From Apostichopus japonicus (lineage: Eukaryota > Echinodermata > Holothuroidea > Aspidochirotida > Stichopodidae): a stretch of 64,000 bases of DNA. The first letter of the stretch is position 1. Each line of letters starts with the position of its first letter. The DNA is taken from assembly GCF_037975245.1 (NCBI RefSeq), contig NC_092583.1, forward strand, positions 6,835,264-6,899,263, read 5' to 3'. Below, in pieces: positions 10,001 to 20,165 of this stretch. Under the pieces are notes generated by a model. That model made no database searches. It was not told the DNA's origin and saw nothing but the letters and a program-made list of their open reading frames with translations. The position numbers were made by a program, and so were the translations under genes.

Positions 10001-11471
10001 AAATGAGGAGCTAACAAATTGGACGAAATTTCAGGTTTATAAAGAAATAGAGGACTGTGGACAGTCGGCAATCTCAACTAGATGGGTGATAACAGAGAAG
10101 TCAGTTGATGGTAAGAAGATTGCTAAAGCCAGACTTGTGGCACGTGGTTTTGAGGAGCAAAAATGTGTACAAGCTGACTCTCCAACAGTTTCAAAAGAGA
10201 CTTTAAAGGTTTTCCTTGCACTTGCATCCACACACTCCTGGAGATGTCATTCCATTGATATCAAAGCTGCTTTTCTACAAGGTAATGAGATCAACCATGA
10301 GATGTTTTTAAGACCACCTAAAGAGGCGAATGCTCATGGTAAAGTGTGGAAATTAAGGAAGTGTGTTTATGGTTTAAATGATGCTTCTAGAAACTGGTAT
10401 TTCAGCGTTCGAGATGAACTTAATAAACTTGGATGTTCCCGTTCAGAAGTAGACTTGGCATTATTTTACTGGCATCATGGCGACAAACTTAGTGGTATGC
10501 TCATAATGCATGTGGATGATTTTCTATGGGCTGGAACAGAAGACTTTAAGAAAATTGTGGTAGATAAGATAAAGTCTGCTTTCAAAATAGGCAAAGAAGC
10601 AGAGGGAGCTTTTCGATACATTGGACTAGAGATTGCCCATGATGTAGATGGCATTGTGCTGACACAAAATTCCTACATAGAATCCATAACAGAGATCCCA
10701 GTTCCAGCAGCTAGAGTGGCACAAAAGGAATTTCTACTAAAACAAAGTGAAGTCACACAATTAAGAGGTGCCATTGGTCAGGTGCAGTGGGCATCCAATC
10801 AAACCAGACCTGATATAAGTTATGATGCCCTGGAACTCAGTACTACAACAAAGGAACCGAAGGTGAAAGACTTATTACAGGCTAACAAAGTGATCAAAAA
10901 GATAAAGATGAAGCAAAGTCATATCCTATTCCCTAATCTTGGTGACCAAGAACAACTGAGGTTAGTTGTGTACTGTGATGCATCATATGCAAACTTACAA
11001 GATGGAGTGTCCAGTGCTGGTGGTCATATAGTGTTACTAAAGGGAAAAGACAACATTTCTTGTCCGTTAGCATGGCGATCTGGAAAGATTAGAAGAGTTG
11101 TAAGAAGCACTTTAGCAGCAGAGGCGCTATCAATGGCGGATGGCCTGGATTCAGCGTTTTGCCTTGGTTATCTTTTGTCAGAGGTGATTTTCAACAAACC
11201 CAAGAAAAACATGATACCCATTGATGTGTGCACGGACAATAAATCTTTGTTTGAGAACATTCACTCTACCAAAGTTGTGAGTGAAAAGCGTCTGAGGGTA
11301 GAGATAGGGAGTATCAAGGAGATGTTGCACAAAGGAGAACTTTCTAGAGTTAGTTGGATTGAGAGCAGTGATCAGATTTCCAATTGTATGACAAAGCATG
11401 GTGCGTCTTGCAAGAGTCTCATGGACATCTTACAGATTGGAAACTTACAGTGTCATAGTGATTTACATTAG
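7065..11471 (+). CDS. gag-pol: Copia-type Gag-Pol polyprotein, intact
   Basis: A single 1468-residue frame, so Gag and Pol need no frameshift. The start is the first ATG after the PBS (context CACAATGG). Gag occupies about residues 1-300, with an arginine/glycine-rich nucleic-acid-binding box (about 208-253) and one CCHC zinc knuckle (C270, C273, H278, C283). The aspartic protease motif is ILDSACSST around D329, where many copia proteases have DSGAS or DTGAS. Integrase has the HHCC finger (H479, H484, C515, C518) and the catalytic triad D545, D601, E637 with exactly 35 residues between the last two. A tail near 765-797 carries WRGPGKV and VRVHPCRL. An acidic linker runs to about 985. Reverse transcriptase follows, with D1065 and the D1151/D1152 pair in MHVDDFLWAG. 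RNase H has D1305, E1353, D1391 and D1436. All catalytic residues are present, so the product should be able to assemble particles, copy RNA to DNA and integrate it. Confidence 0.97.
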   Translation: MANFKTPPVFSEAKPYSRWIEEVKAWQEVTDLKKEKHGLAVALSLPEEGAKSIRDKVFNEIDLEDLKKETGVSTLIKFMDNVFKKDELSAAYEAYTSFDRYRRQTETTMEEFVTEFEKLYNKTKKYKMELPKPVLVFKLLESAQLEHKDRQLVLTAVDYKEPDKMFEQMQNSLKKFFGQQSMPPPEAKQGVAVKTEPTFLTTQETAFFTGRGGYRGTGRGRYGYRQSGAPNYERPNTSGRGRGSRGGGRNMRGTAKHLNPIGPDGYPLKCSSCESIRHLLKDCPDSYENMQKRVFKADVKDEEAVLFTGNKQIETEVLMNEAVGAAILDSACSSTVAGQSWMTCYLDMLDEEKQARVMRSKSDTVFKFGGGKRLKSIEKVTIPCEIAGVKCQITTDVVDSDIPLLLGKPAMKKAKVKLDLENDCATIFGETVELQCTSSGHYCVPLVETTMPIGDTVEALLSVDERSTEENRKRIEKLHKQFAHPTAQKLKYLLEDADVSDKTTLDLVDDVVSKCEVCKQYKKTPPRPVVGLPLAKEFNEVVALDLKEWKSGIYFLHIIDVATRFSVAGVIRHKTPKVIIEKVMKLWIRSGMGAPKKFLSDNGGEFANEEFRDMAENLNIEIWNTAGYSPWQNGLCERNHAVVDNCVEKILEDYPNMDIELALVWAVNAKNSLQMVYGYSPYQLVFGRNPNLPSVLTDKAPALHGTTVSEIFAKHLNVLHSSRKAFIQAEASEKIRRALRHKIRSSGEVYQPGDKVFYKRDGSTKWRGPGKVLGQDGKVVFVRHGSVYVRVHPCRLTRVGEEFNRSSESDLRHELPNEGNDVGSQHESKSEVEDMPVHPTVEEDDNVDIPQTVTGDDNEERDANRNQHQVYQRNRIHSVQTLPKVKQNITYLPTGKDTWIECEVVRRSGKATGKYRNWFYVKNKDGSDIQELDFENDVEDWKVIEDSSNEPDISNSREEANVGFIPVHRHEEAEVKLAKNEELTNWTKFQVYKEIEDCGQSAISTRWVITEKSVDGKKIAKARLVARGFEEQKCVQADSPTVSKETLKVFLALASTHSWRCHSIDIKAAFLQGNEINHEMFLRPPKEANAHGKVWKLRKCVYGLNDASRNWYFSVRDELNKLGCSRSEVDLALFYWHHGDKLSGMLIMHVDDFLWAGTEDFKKIVVDKIKSAFKIGKEAEGAFRYIGLEIAHDVDGIVLTQNSYIESITEIPVPAARVAQKEFLLKQSEVTQLRGAIGQVQWASNQTRPDISYDALELSTTTKEPKVKDLLQANKVIKKIKMKQSHILFPNLGDQEQLRLVVYCDASYANLQDGVSSAGGHIVLLKGKDNISCPLAWRSGKIRRVVRSTLAAEALSMADGLDSAFCLGYLLSEVIFNKPKKNMIPIDVCTDNKSLFENIHSTKVVSEKRLRVEIGSIKEMLHKGELSRVSWIESSDQISNCMTKHGASCKSLMDILQIGNLQCHSDLH

Positions 11472-11500
11472 TGTCTCACCAGTTGATCCTTTTGTTTTTG

Positions 11501-11517
11501 AAAAGAAGAAAGGGGAG
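11501..11517 (+). other. Polypurine tract (plus-strand primer)
   Basis: AAAAGAAGAAAGGGGAG, 17 unbroken purines, then TTT, then the 3' LTR. This is the expected place for the plus-strand DNA synthesis primer. Confidence 0.85.
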
Positions 11518-11520
11518 TTT

Positions 11521-11828
11521 TGTTAGTGTTGACTTTATTGACTTTGTTTTCACCTCTTTCTACAGGATCACTGGTGGGGTTTTTTGAGTGTTAGTGTTGG
11601 ACTCTATATATTTTTAATCAAGCGAATATTCAAGTGAACAATCAAGTGAACCAATTCAAGTGAACCTTCAAGTGAACCAATTCAAGTGATCATTCAAGTG
11701 AACTTTTCAAGTGAACTTTCACGGGAACATTATGGTGAACTAGTGTATACAAATAGTGAGCGTATTATATTAGCCTGTGTAAAGGAACTCAGAACAGTTT
11801 GATTTTTATTTAAATACCCTCTTTAACA
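11521..11828 (+). repeat. 3' LTR of the copia element
   Basis: Identical in length to the 5' LTR. The single difference is A at 11537 against G at 6740. It is followed at once by the ATCTG target duplicate. Confidence 0.97.
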
Positions 11829-11833
11829 ATCTG

Positions 11834-14800
11834 TATAGTGGCCTGCTGTCAAAATCTGCAAGTTCTGTACCGACAGAAAAAAAGGACAGTTGGAGAAGAT
11901 GTATGGAGCATTTGTGTGGAAAGGAATAAAAATCTAATGATGGTTATCATGAAAGAAGGATTCTGAGTTTGTTTGTTAGTTTACAAACATATTCAAAGGC
12001 TCAGTGAATAATGATCAAAACAAGATTACAATCAATCAAACTCATCTATCATTCTGACTCCACTTTACTCTTAATTAGCATATTTCTGACTCTTTTCAAG
12101 ATTGGTGTTGTAGGCATTTTCCTTTTAATATAACAGCTCCTATCATAGTTTTCCAAATTTTTATTTACCTAAAATATTTCACGGTCCAAGTTGAATTTGC
12201 GCCCTCACTTACCTGTCTCCTCACAACCCCAGCACTAACCATGCCTAGAGTGAACCGGTAATACCGAAACGCCCTTATTGACCGGTCACTACTGATCATC
12301 AACCCGTCACCACGTTGTACCAAGCAAAGTGCTTAGAAGTGTATTTTTGGTAACCTTCCAGACATTGTTTGGTGTCAACGATGTTGTCCCAGCATTGTAC
12401 ACAGAGAATATACTGAACGGCTCGATTAAGTGTCTTTTTCAGTTTGTTTAAATACTTCTCAGAATTTGGCCCTTGTTAAGCAGTGACACGAATTGCCATC
12501 GCTACTTCCCTGACTCCCTACTAATACAGTACATGTGTTTATCATTGTTGGCTCAATGTTTTACAGTTTCTCCCATTGCTAGGGTTGATACTATGTCTTT
12601 AATTCATGCTTCATTCAGTCTGTTTCCATCACACTACTTACATTTAATATTCCTTCACACCTCAATACTAGGTTTTGAAATTATGCACATAAGTTTATCG
12701 CATGTATGCTTTGTGCCTCTTTCATACAGTAAACAGAACAGTCACTGTTTTCTTCCAAATTTCACAGTGTTTGCAATTTATGGCAAAAAGGAGAGACATT
12801 TTTGCATGTTAGGGTCCACTTGATCTGTTTATCGTTTATACTGCCTATCAATTTACATACATAGGTTACCAAATCCGGCTTCCATCCCCCCCCCCCCCCC
12901 GCCCCAAATAAATCACACTTACTAAACACTGGTTGTTCTTGCATACATATGACTATTGACATGTCACAAATTGACAAGAGAGCAGCAACAAGAGAAAGGA
13001 AATAAAATGATGAGTCAAATTTTGTTTTTGATTTTGGAAACCAATTGGGTACAAACTTGTCATAAATACTGTAATGTAACACCCTTTCACTTGGAAAGGT
13101 GTGTTGTTCAGGGCTTAAAGGGACTGCCACGCTTTCATAGTTTGTAAGTTCTACACTGTTCACAACAGGCCGTACCTAGCAAAATTGAAATATTGAGGTT
13201 ATCACAGTGGTTTATCTCAAAAATATTGGACATCTGTTCAAGATATTTTGCAGAGACCTAGTCAGGTTTAGGTCTAATCTTCCAATAATATTAGAATTTC
13301 CAGCTTCATTCTCTTAATAAAAGAAATTATGTTGGATGGGTTTAATCTCTGTCACCCAGTCACCAAAATCGTTGGTCACCTTTGTGACATCTCCTCTAAT
13401 AATTGTGCATTATTAGCATGGTATACAGGCTCACTCAGTGCTAGGCTGTGCAATTACATAGCCCAACAGCAAAGAACGCCTCAGTAGTATGCTCTGAATA
13501 GGTCCAAACTTAACAATATATATGTGGTTGCAATATACAGGGATCCCACTACGATTCTCAATCACTATTTCAAACTGTTTTGCTTTCTTTAGGCTAACTG
13601 TCGGCATGTCTCAGCTTCCCGTAGTTAATGTATGCGCACACATTTTAATGGTTGATGAATATTCAGTTTGCTTCGATCAGTTTCAATAGTGAATCCAAAG
13701 TATATGTTATTGTGTCAAGTTTCCAATTGGACTGAAAATCAAACATCAGACTCTTAAATTCAGACCATGTTCTAGAGGATGGAGCGTGAAGTATGCTTCC
13801 TACTGTAAAGGGTGCGGTTATCATGTGATTCATAAGTTCAGATAACCATACTGTTAGGGGGAAATCTGCATGTTAAAACAGAGTTATTTTACTGATCTTC
13901 AGACGACCAATGATTCAGCCTTGAAGGGATAACTTTTTAAGATCAAACCACATAAGAAATAGCAAACTGAGGGAAAAAAGGTCTTTCAAACTGCTCCTTT
14001 AGATTAAAATATGTTGGAAAAAAATTATAGCCAGTACAGAATCAAATAGTCTTCTTAACTGTCTAATTGAGGCAGTTCAACTGTACAGTGAGTCAAGGTA
14101 GAGAGGAAATGTGATTATATATAGTCGAGGAAGAGAACTGACATTCAAAGGATTTGTTTCCTTTCAACTGTCCATTTCCAACATCCTCCGTCCTGTACAG
14201 GTACCTTTATTGACGGCTGTACCTCATTAAAGCTACTCATTATCCATTCTAACTCCTCAGGAATTACTTCTAAAAGCTGCTAATAGCAGCTGCCCGGTTA
14301 TACTTTTAAATGTCACCATGCAGTATCTGCTCCAAAATATGATAAAAGTTTAATATGATCATCCATGCTTAAACTTTAAACAAATATTTTAAATGCAAAA
14401 TCTCAAGACACATCCTCTAATGCAGTAAAAAAGTGGTCACTCTTGCTTTAAAAAGTGTAATAACATTTTGATACTGCAATGTTCTCAATCAATGTAGGTA
14501 ATGTTTAGCAAGTTTAACTTGTGTTCAATACCGAGGACCTTTATGAAGCATGATTTGGCGTATTTTATGTTAAGCAGTTCCTTTAGCAGACTTTCTTCAA
14601 TGTGTAAAATCTGAGGTAAAAATGATTGTTATCTATCAGTTTACTTTTGAGATAATTCCCCCGTTTTTTTTGGATGGGGAAATATAGGGTTGGGGGAAGG
14701 GTAAATGTACGTATGAAACCAAATATACGTTTTGATTTTTGATGCACACCAGCCCAACAAAACGATAACAGTTGCATATATATCATATACCATAATGTAT

Positions 14801-15469
14801 TGACTGACGTTACTTTAATATTTAATTATCCTTTGTTTGGTAATATTTCTGTCATTGATACATGCAAAACATGTTCCTATTTGATAGAGGAATTCTTGAA
14901 TTTGAGTCTGTGGCCTGATTCCTGCCTTAAGAATTTGATTGAGGTTTTCAATATATTACTCATTGCTTGTTCCTCTAAGCAGCCTAAACCTGTAGGTAAC
15001 CTCAAGTAACAGAATCATCTGAGTTGTTTAGTTATCGGTATGGGTAGACGTTACTTTAAGTGCCTACTTGAATAAAGTTGTTTAGGTTCCACTATGCTTT
15101 CTAATGAACCTTAGTTGATATACTAGGACAGTGTTTACAATATACTGATCATGAATAATATCTACTGATGTTGAACTTTTAGCTTCAAAGTGAAGATAAG
15201 CTGGTAAAGTCAAGTCGGTTGTGATGGCAACACTAATACTAGAGTCAACACACATTTACTAAAAAGACAAACATTTATGGAGTGACTTTTTGTGACAGTC
15301 TTGTGCAACCTGTTTTGTCTGTTATAAGAAAGAGAAGAATTGTGAAACAAATACACTCTGCTACTTTAATCCACAAAATTTTGGGGAAAAACGATCATGA
15401 AATTTAGCATTAATTTCAATGTTCGCAAATGCCTGGACTGCTGCACCATCTGTATCTAATGGTGTGTGG
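11834..15469. other. No gene seen; poly-C tract inside
   Basis: Non-coding AT-rich sequence. A run of about 16 C lies near 12886-12901. The frames of 116 and 133 codons around 12470-13160 have biased, unconvincing composition and cross the poly-C run. No splice-bounded exon found. Confidence 0.4.
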
Positions 15470-15477
15470 GATGTAAT

Positions 15478-15844
15478 CAGTGGCGGAGCTAGGGGTATCT
15501 GTCAAGGGGGGCGAGGATGGTCTGTAGGGGCGCTTTCGACAATATCTAAGCGGAGCGCCACCACAGGATGGCACGGAGCGTACAGAAATTTTTTGAGTAA
15601 AGATACTTCTTAGATCACCGGAAATGACCCTTTCCTGTCCTTTCCTGGCTAATTTGCAGATAAACGGAGAATAAATAGGTGTCAAAAATGTGACAAATGT
15701 CAATAGGTAGATGAGAGCGCAATAAAAAAGTAAATAATCGCGAATAAGTAAAAAGTGGTAAAAAGCTGAAAAGGGCGCCAGCAGTCCATTTGAGTCTGTC
15801 AGGGGGGCATCCGCCCCCCTGACTGTATGGACACTCCGCCATTG
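15478..15844. mobile_element. Non-autonomous hAT-like MITE, copy 1 (367 bp)
   Basis: Left end CAGTGGCGGAGCTAGG. The reverse complement of the right end begins CAATGGCGGAGTG. It is flanked by GATGTAAT (15470-15477) and GATGTTAT (15845-15852), an 8-bp target duplication with one mismatch. CAGTGG-type ends and 8-bp duplications are hallmarks of the hAT superfamily. A near-perfect hairpin of GTCAGGGGGG and its complement lies close to the right end (15798-15823). There is no transposase; short minus-strand frames here recur in copy 2 only because the DNA is homologous. Confidence 0.85.
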
Positions 15845-16003
15845 GATGTTATCAAAACTATGATCACTTGCAATTTATGAACAGTTAATCCTCCTTGCTA
15901 TGATGCACACTTTAAAGTGCATTGGATCTTGATGGTCTAAGAACCGATTTTGGTTTGCTTGCCATAGTCAGGCAAGTAACCTACTGTATGCAGTCAAGTT
16001 GGC

Positions 16004-16047
16004 ATGTGTGTGTCTGCATGTGTGTGAGAGTGTGTGTATGTGTGCGT
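16004..16047. repeat. TG-rich microsatellite
   Basis: Imperfect TGTGTG tract with interruptions; a second short GTGTGT tract lies near 16227-16242. Confidence 0.7.
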
Positions 16048-16257
16048 TTGTTTTTCTATCTGACCGAGGACTTGAACAAAAGAATTCCAGTTCCTCAGTT
16101 GTGATTTCTAAAGAATCACCACCTCCTCGGAAGAATTCTATTGTATGGGGTATTGTTAAGGTTAGAGTATGTGGATTTGAACAATGGAAAATACAATGGG
16201 GTCCTCGGTCTGAATGTAATACAAACGTGTGTGTGTGTATGTGACCCCCTAGATCAT

Positions 16258-16640
16258 AAACACGATATCTCAAGATAGGTAGCATCTGCAGTTCTCATAT
16301 TTGGCATGTGGCATTCTCATGATTAGTACAAGAACCCTATTGTTTTGGATGGAGGTAAAAGGTCATTTGGGTCTGCAGAGGGCAATATGTGACAGTCTCA
16401 ACAAAAATGTCCATAACCTAAACATCATGTTTACATGGTAGGATAGCATTATGTAGTGTAAAGCTTTTACACAAGTTGGTGTAGGTTTGAGTTCATTTAA
16501 GGTCACCAGAGGCAGAACTTTAAATCCTTGTAAACATGATATCTCCAGGTCGGAAACTTAAATAGCATCTCTCATATTTTGCATGTGGCTTCCCTATAGT
16601 GAGTACAAGAACCCTATTCTTTTGGGTGGTTAAAGGTTAA
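16258..16640. repeat. Diverged direct repeat, two units 274 bp apart
   Basis: The unit starting AAACACGATATCTC at 16258 recurs as AAACATGATATCTC at 16532. Shared blocks follow: CTCATATTT, GCATGTGGC, and AGTACAAGAACCCTATT. Both end near an AGGTAAAAGGTCA-like word. Vocabulary (ACAAGAACC, AGGTCA) overlaps the repeat at 24698-25345, so the two may be members of one old dispersed family. Confidence 0.55.
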
Positions 16641-16949
16641 AATATCAAATTAAATCTCATCAGGTTAACTATTACAATGTAACTTCAGCTCTGTTGTTAT
16701 AGTGAGCATGCAAAGTAAATTAAAAACAATGGCCCTCTGTCTTTGTTTTATCATTGTGATATAATGTCACATGATTCCCTGTCATCAAACCATGTAAGCA
16801 CTGACTCTGTTTAGATTGATACTGTTCTCCATCAGCAGTATGAACTTCAGTCAGGGGTAGCTTGCAAACTACTCTCGTGCTGCATATATGTATTTAAAGG
16901 CAAGTAACAACTGGGAGGGGTTTCCCTTTGGTTTTCAGCCTACACACAT
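16641..16949. other. No gene seen
   Basis: AT-rich flank between the 274-bp repeat and the composite element. Nothing recognisable. Confidence 0.4.
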
Positions 16950-16983
16950 TACTCCCAGGTGAAAATTCCAGTTAATACCTGTT

Positions 16984-17640
16984 GAACTGGTTTTAACAGG
17001 TACCTGTTGCAACTGGTATTTGGTGACAGGTAATAACAGGTATTAAATGGTATTAACGGGTGTTAACTGGTATTGACAGGTATTAACTGGTATTTACAGG
17101 TTTCAACTGTTTTCAACAGGCATAACAGTTTTTAACTGGTATTAACAGGTATTAGCTGGTATTAACAGGTTTCAACTGTTTTCAACAGGTTTCAACAGGC
17201 ACAACAGCTTTAGCTGGTATTAACTGGTAATAACAGGTTTCAACTGTTTTCAACAGGCATAACAGTTTTTAACTGGTATTAACCGGTTTCAACTGTTCTC
17301 AACAAGTTTCAACAGGCACAACAGCTTTTAACTGGCATGAACAGGTATTAACTGGTAATAACAGGTTTCAACTGTTTTCAACAGGCGCAACAGCTATTAA
17401 CTGGTAATAACATACTGTATGAACTGGTTTCAACTGTTTTCAACAGGGGTAACAGGTTTTAACTGGTTCTGTTTTCAACATGTCTTTACTGGTATTGAAA
17501 ACGTTTGAACAGGTAAGAACATGTATGGAAGGTTTTAAGCTGGTTATAACAGTAGGATTTTCCACAGGTTCAATTGTTTTCAACAAGTTATCTGGTGAAA
17601 ACAGGTGGCGATGAATTTCAACAGGTTAAAATTACTCTTT
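16984..17640. repeat. Left AACAGGT/AACTGGT array
   Basis: Degenerate tandem array whose words alternate between TTAACTGGTA, TTAACAGGT and TTTCAACTGTTTTCAACAGG at spacings of roughly 10-30 bp. It begins directly inside the left terminal repeat and fades toward 17640. Confidence 0.85.
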
Positions 17641-18269
17641 ACAGTTGCACATGATGTAGGTCTAACACTTAACAAGCAAGTTAAGGCGAGGGAGAACTTC
17701 CAGCAGATGGAGTAAAAATCACTGTTAACAAAAATCTGAAAATATCATTTTATTCCAACAAAGTTAAGACAAGTTAATGGATCAAACATGAATGGCAAAA
17801 GTATAGTACTGCACAATAATGCAAAGTTGAGGGCAATGAAAAAGAAAACATAAATTTGGAGTCTAAAAAGAAAGCAAACTTCTGAAGTAAACGCTTTCAT
17901 ATTACACATTAAAAACTTACATATATTATGAAATACCAACTAAATATGTTCATTAAAACAATGATTTCATGTATTGCTGTGGCAATTAAGAAAGGAAACT
18001 CTATCTGTTAAAACAATATAAAGGTTAATTTTTTATCAATCATTATGTCAAAATAAAAGTTACAGCTGAATAGATAAAAGTTATTCAAGAGTTAGCATTA
18101 CCAAACTATGTAGTGTGCAATTCTGCATGCTAGGCAGACAATAATAATAGCTAGTCAGACAGTAACCTTTTGAAAGGAATTCATTCTTAAATTGGCTACC
18201 AATCAGATCTTAAAAAACAATATTTACCTACAAAGCATGTATTTGTAATGCATATTTATACTGAACACA

Positions 18270-18735
18270 TATGTGACGACAATATACTGTCTATTCTGGA
18301 GTTTGAATAAAAATATGAATACTGTTTAATGGCATTTGTACATACTGATTACTAGAAATGTTAGTTGTTTAAAAAAAATAAGGCAAAAGTGGAAAGATGA
18401 CTTTGCCAAGTAAAAGTCAACATCAGTCTATAATAGTCATGGTTAAACCACTTTCAAGAAAAAACTGTCCAGAAGATCTCCATTGAAAACTTAAGTTGTA
18501 GTTGACAGCAACATACTTTCCATTTCCTGAATTTAATTAAAAAACTAAATACCATATAATGGCAAACAATAACTGTTTAAAACATACTAATAAATATGGG
18601 TTTAATCCTACTTTGAAAAAAGAACTGTCTAAAAAAATTCCTCTGAAAAGTTAACTTGTCAGTGACAGCAATATGCTGTCAGTTTGAATAAAACTAAAGA
18701 CTGTTTAATGGTAAGCAATAACCATTGAAAAAAAT
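18270..18735. repeat. Degenerate internal repeat, two to three units of ~150 bp
   Basis: Shared blocks such as GACAGCAACATACT / GACAGCAATATGCT, AAAACTGTCCAGA / AGAACTGTCTAAA, and GGCAAACAATAAC / GGTAAGCAATAACC recur between about 18440-18590 and 18598-18735, with a partial unit near 18270-18360. It lies just 3' of the BEN-like terminal exon (minus strand), so it could be its old 3' UTR. Confidence 0.5.
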
Positions 18736-18752
18736 TATATGATACTAATGTT

Positions 18753-20165
18753 TTAAGGCCTTCTTTGTTTTACGATTGACGTCAGCTTCTCGGATATGTA
18801 TTTGCTGAACCTTGCAGCTTCCTCAGTAAACTGCAGCTTTCTTTCAAACGTTCCACGAATTGTGCTGCAAGAAACAAAGTGTATGAACACTTAAGAATTG
18901 ACTTATCATGATTAACAGTAACAGTGTGGTCCTAAAACTTAACAAACTCTCTTGCATTGCTAGATGAGTGCTTTCATGGAAAGTTAAGGTCAAACTTTCC
19001 TATGGTTTAGAATGTCTCACGATATTTATCTCTGTTGGTATCCAACCAGAATGGACTAGCAATCACAGTCTAACCAAGAACATTCTTTTGGTTTAGAAAT
19101 TGGGTTTGCTCAATCTTTTGGTTGGAAAAACTACACCACTATGGTAGTTTGATTGTAGGCTTCCTGTCAGAACTCAAAGGCAATTAAGAACCAACCAAAA
19201 TGATATCAGTTGTTAACTCATGATACTGGAATGCATAATCCTACTGATAAATAGTTCTGTCAGTGTTAAAAAATTACTTGCTCCTGAAAAACAGCTTATT
19301 CAGTAAATTATATTGTACACTTGTGTACTAAGTCATGAGCTTGTAATATAAATGGTAACTTGTTTGAAAGCTTTTCATAATGACTAACCTTCCATAGCAT
19401 TAAGCTTCACGGGAGACAACAGCGGTTTTGCATCTCTGTCACTGTTGAATCGTGTGCAAGCATTCCCAACGACTTTCGTTTTCAAAGTGTTGGTACCCCA
19501 AATCAACACCAGTAAAGTCTTCACGAACATAGAGTGTTTCTCTTAACTACAAATGGCCTCCCACTTGTCTTCAGGAAGCCCAAAATCTGCACCAATATTG
19601 ACCTGTGAACAGAAAATATGATATACCTGTAAGCATATATATAGTACATGATAACTCACATTATCATAAACATACATTAACATTAAAATTTTATATCAAC
19701 ATATTGGGAGGTAAACATTTAAATCAAGGTCCCTCAAGTTATAAGCCAGGAATAGCAGCTTTACCAAATAATTACTAGCTTTGCACTATAACACCAAGTT
19801 ATTTTTCAAAGCTTAATAACCATGTTTATAATTATCCCAAATCAGTAAAAAATTGGCCAAACTTATGACGCTTGTACGTAAATGATGTACCAGACTGTTT
19901 TTTATATATTATATATAAACAGGTTATGAAAAGTATCTAAAATAATATCATTACACATTTGGGTACAATAGTTAAACTCACCCTTCCATCTTTTTTCTCT
20001 ATGGCACTTGTTCCTTTGCTTTTTGGACTCTTGGATAAACTCTTAATATCATCTTACACCATTATGTCTTTAAGCCATATACGTTCTCCTCTTCTGTTGT
20101 TGCCTCCACAATGGTGTCGTACATCACAGGAAACCTCACCTGGATATTTGGTTTTTCAATTCTTC
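18753..20165 (-). pseudogene. Decayed BEN-domain-like gene (three exons)
   Basis: Read on the minus strand. Exon A, 20165-19982, has acceptor TTTTTCCAG and donor GTGAGT. It reads RIEKPNIQVRFPVMYDTIVE, then hits stops, and in another frame ends in KSPKSKGTSAIEKKDGR. Exon B, 19602-19389, has acceptor TTCTGTTCACAG and donor GTTAGT. It joins in phase 0 and reads VNIGADFGLPEDKWEAICS, an in-frame TAA, then KHSMFVKTLLVLIWG, NACTRFNSDRDAKPLLSP and VKLNAME. Exon C, 18864-18753, has acceptor GTTTCTTGCAG and reads TIRGTFERKLQFTEEAARFS, ending in KLTSIVKQRRP and a stop. It needs a one-base shift to join exon B. The pattern of a hydrophobic LL..L helix, a G after about ten residues, PLLSP.KL, and a basic C-terminal helix fits the BEN fold, a DNA/protein-binding module in animal regulators. 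Stops and frameshifts argue for a pseudogene, or for sequencing errors. Confidence 0.5.

Larger units (their letters stand above)
6724..11828 (+). mobile_element. Complete Ty1/copia LTR retrotransposon
   Basis: A full-length 5105-bp element in plus orientation. It has two 308-bp LTRs (6724-7031 and 11521-11828), a tRNA-iMet primer-binding site, one Gag-Pol frame, and a polypurine tract against the right LTR. A 5-bp target duplication ATCTG sits at 6719-6723 and 11829-11833. The LTRs start TGTTA and end TAACA, a 5-bp perfect inverted pair, and differ at only one aligned base (G at 6740, A at 11537). Domain order gag, protease, integrase, reverse transcriptase, RNase H is diagnostic of copia rather than gypsy. 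The HVDDFLWAG catalytic motif resembles the GalEa group of metazoan copia elements as I remember it; that subfamily call is inference. Near-identical LTRs and an intact frame argue for very recent insertion. Confidence 0.97.

Noticed and set aside
12473-13163. Frames of 116 and 133 codons on opposite strands
   Set aside because: Biased toward F/S/L or run through the poly-C tract (GAGGGGG peptide). No splice or domain support.
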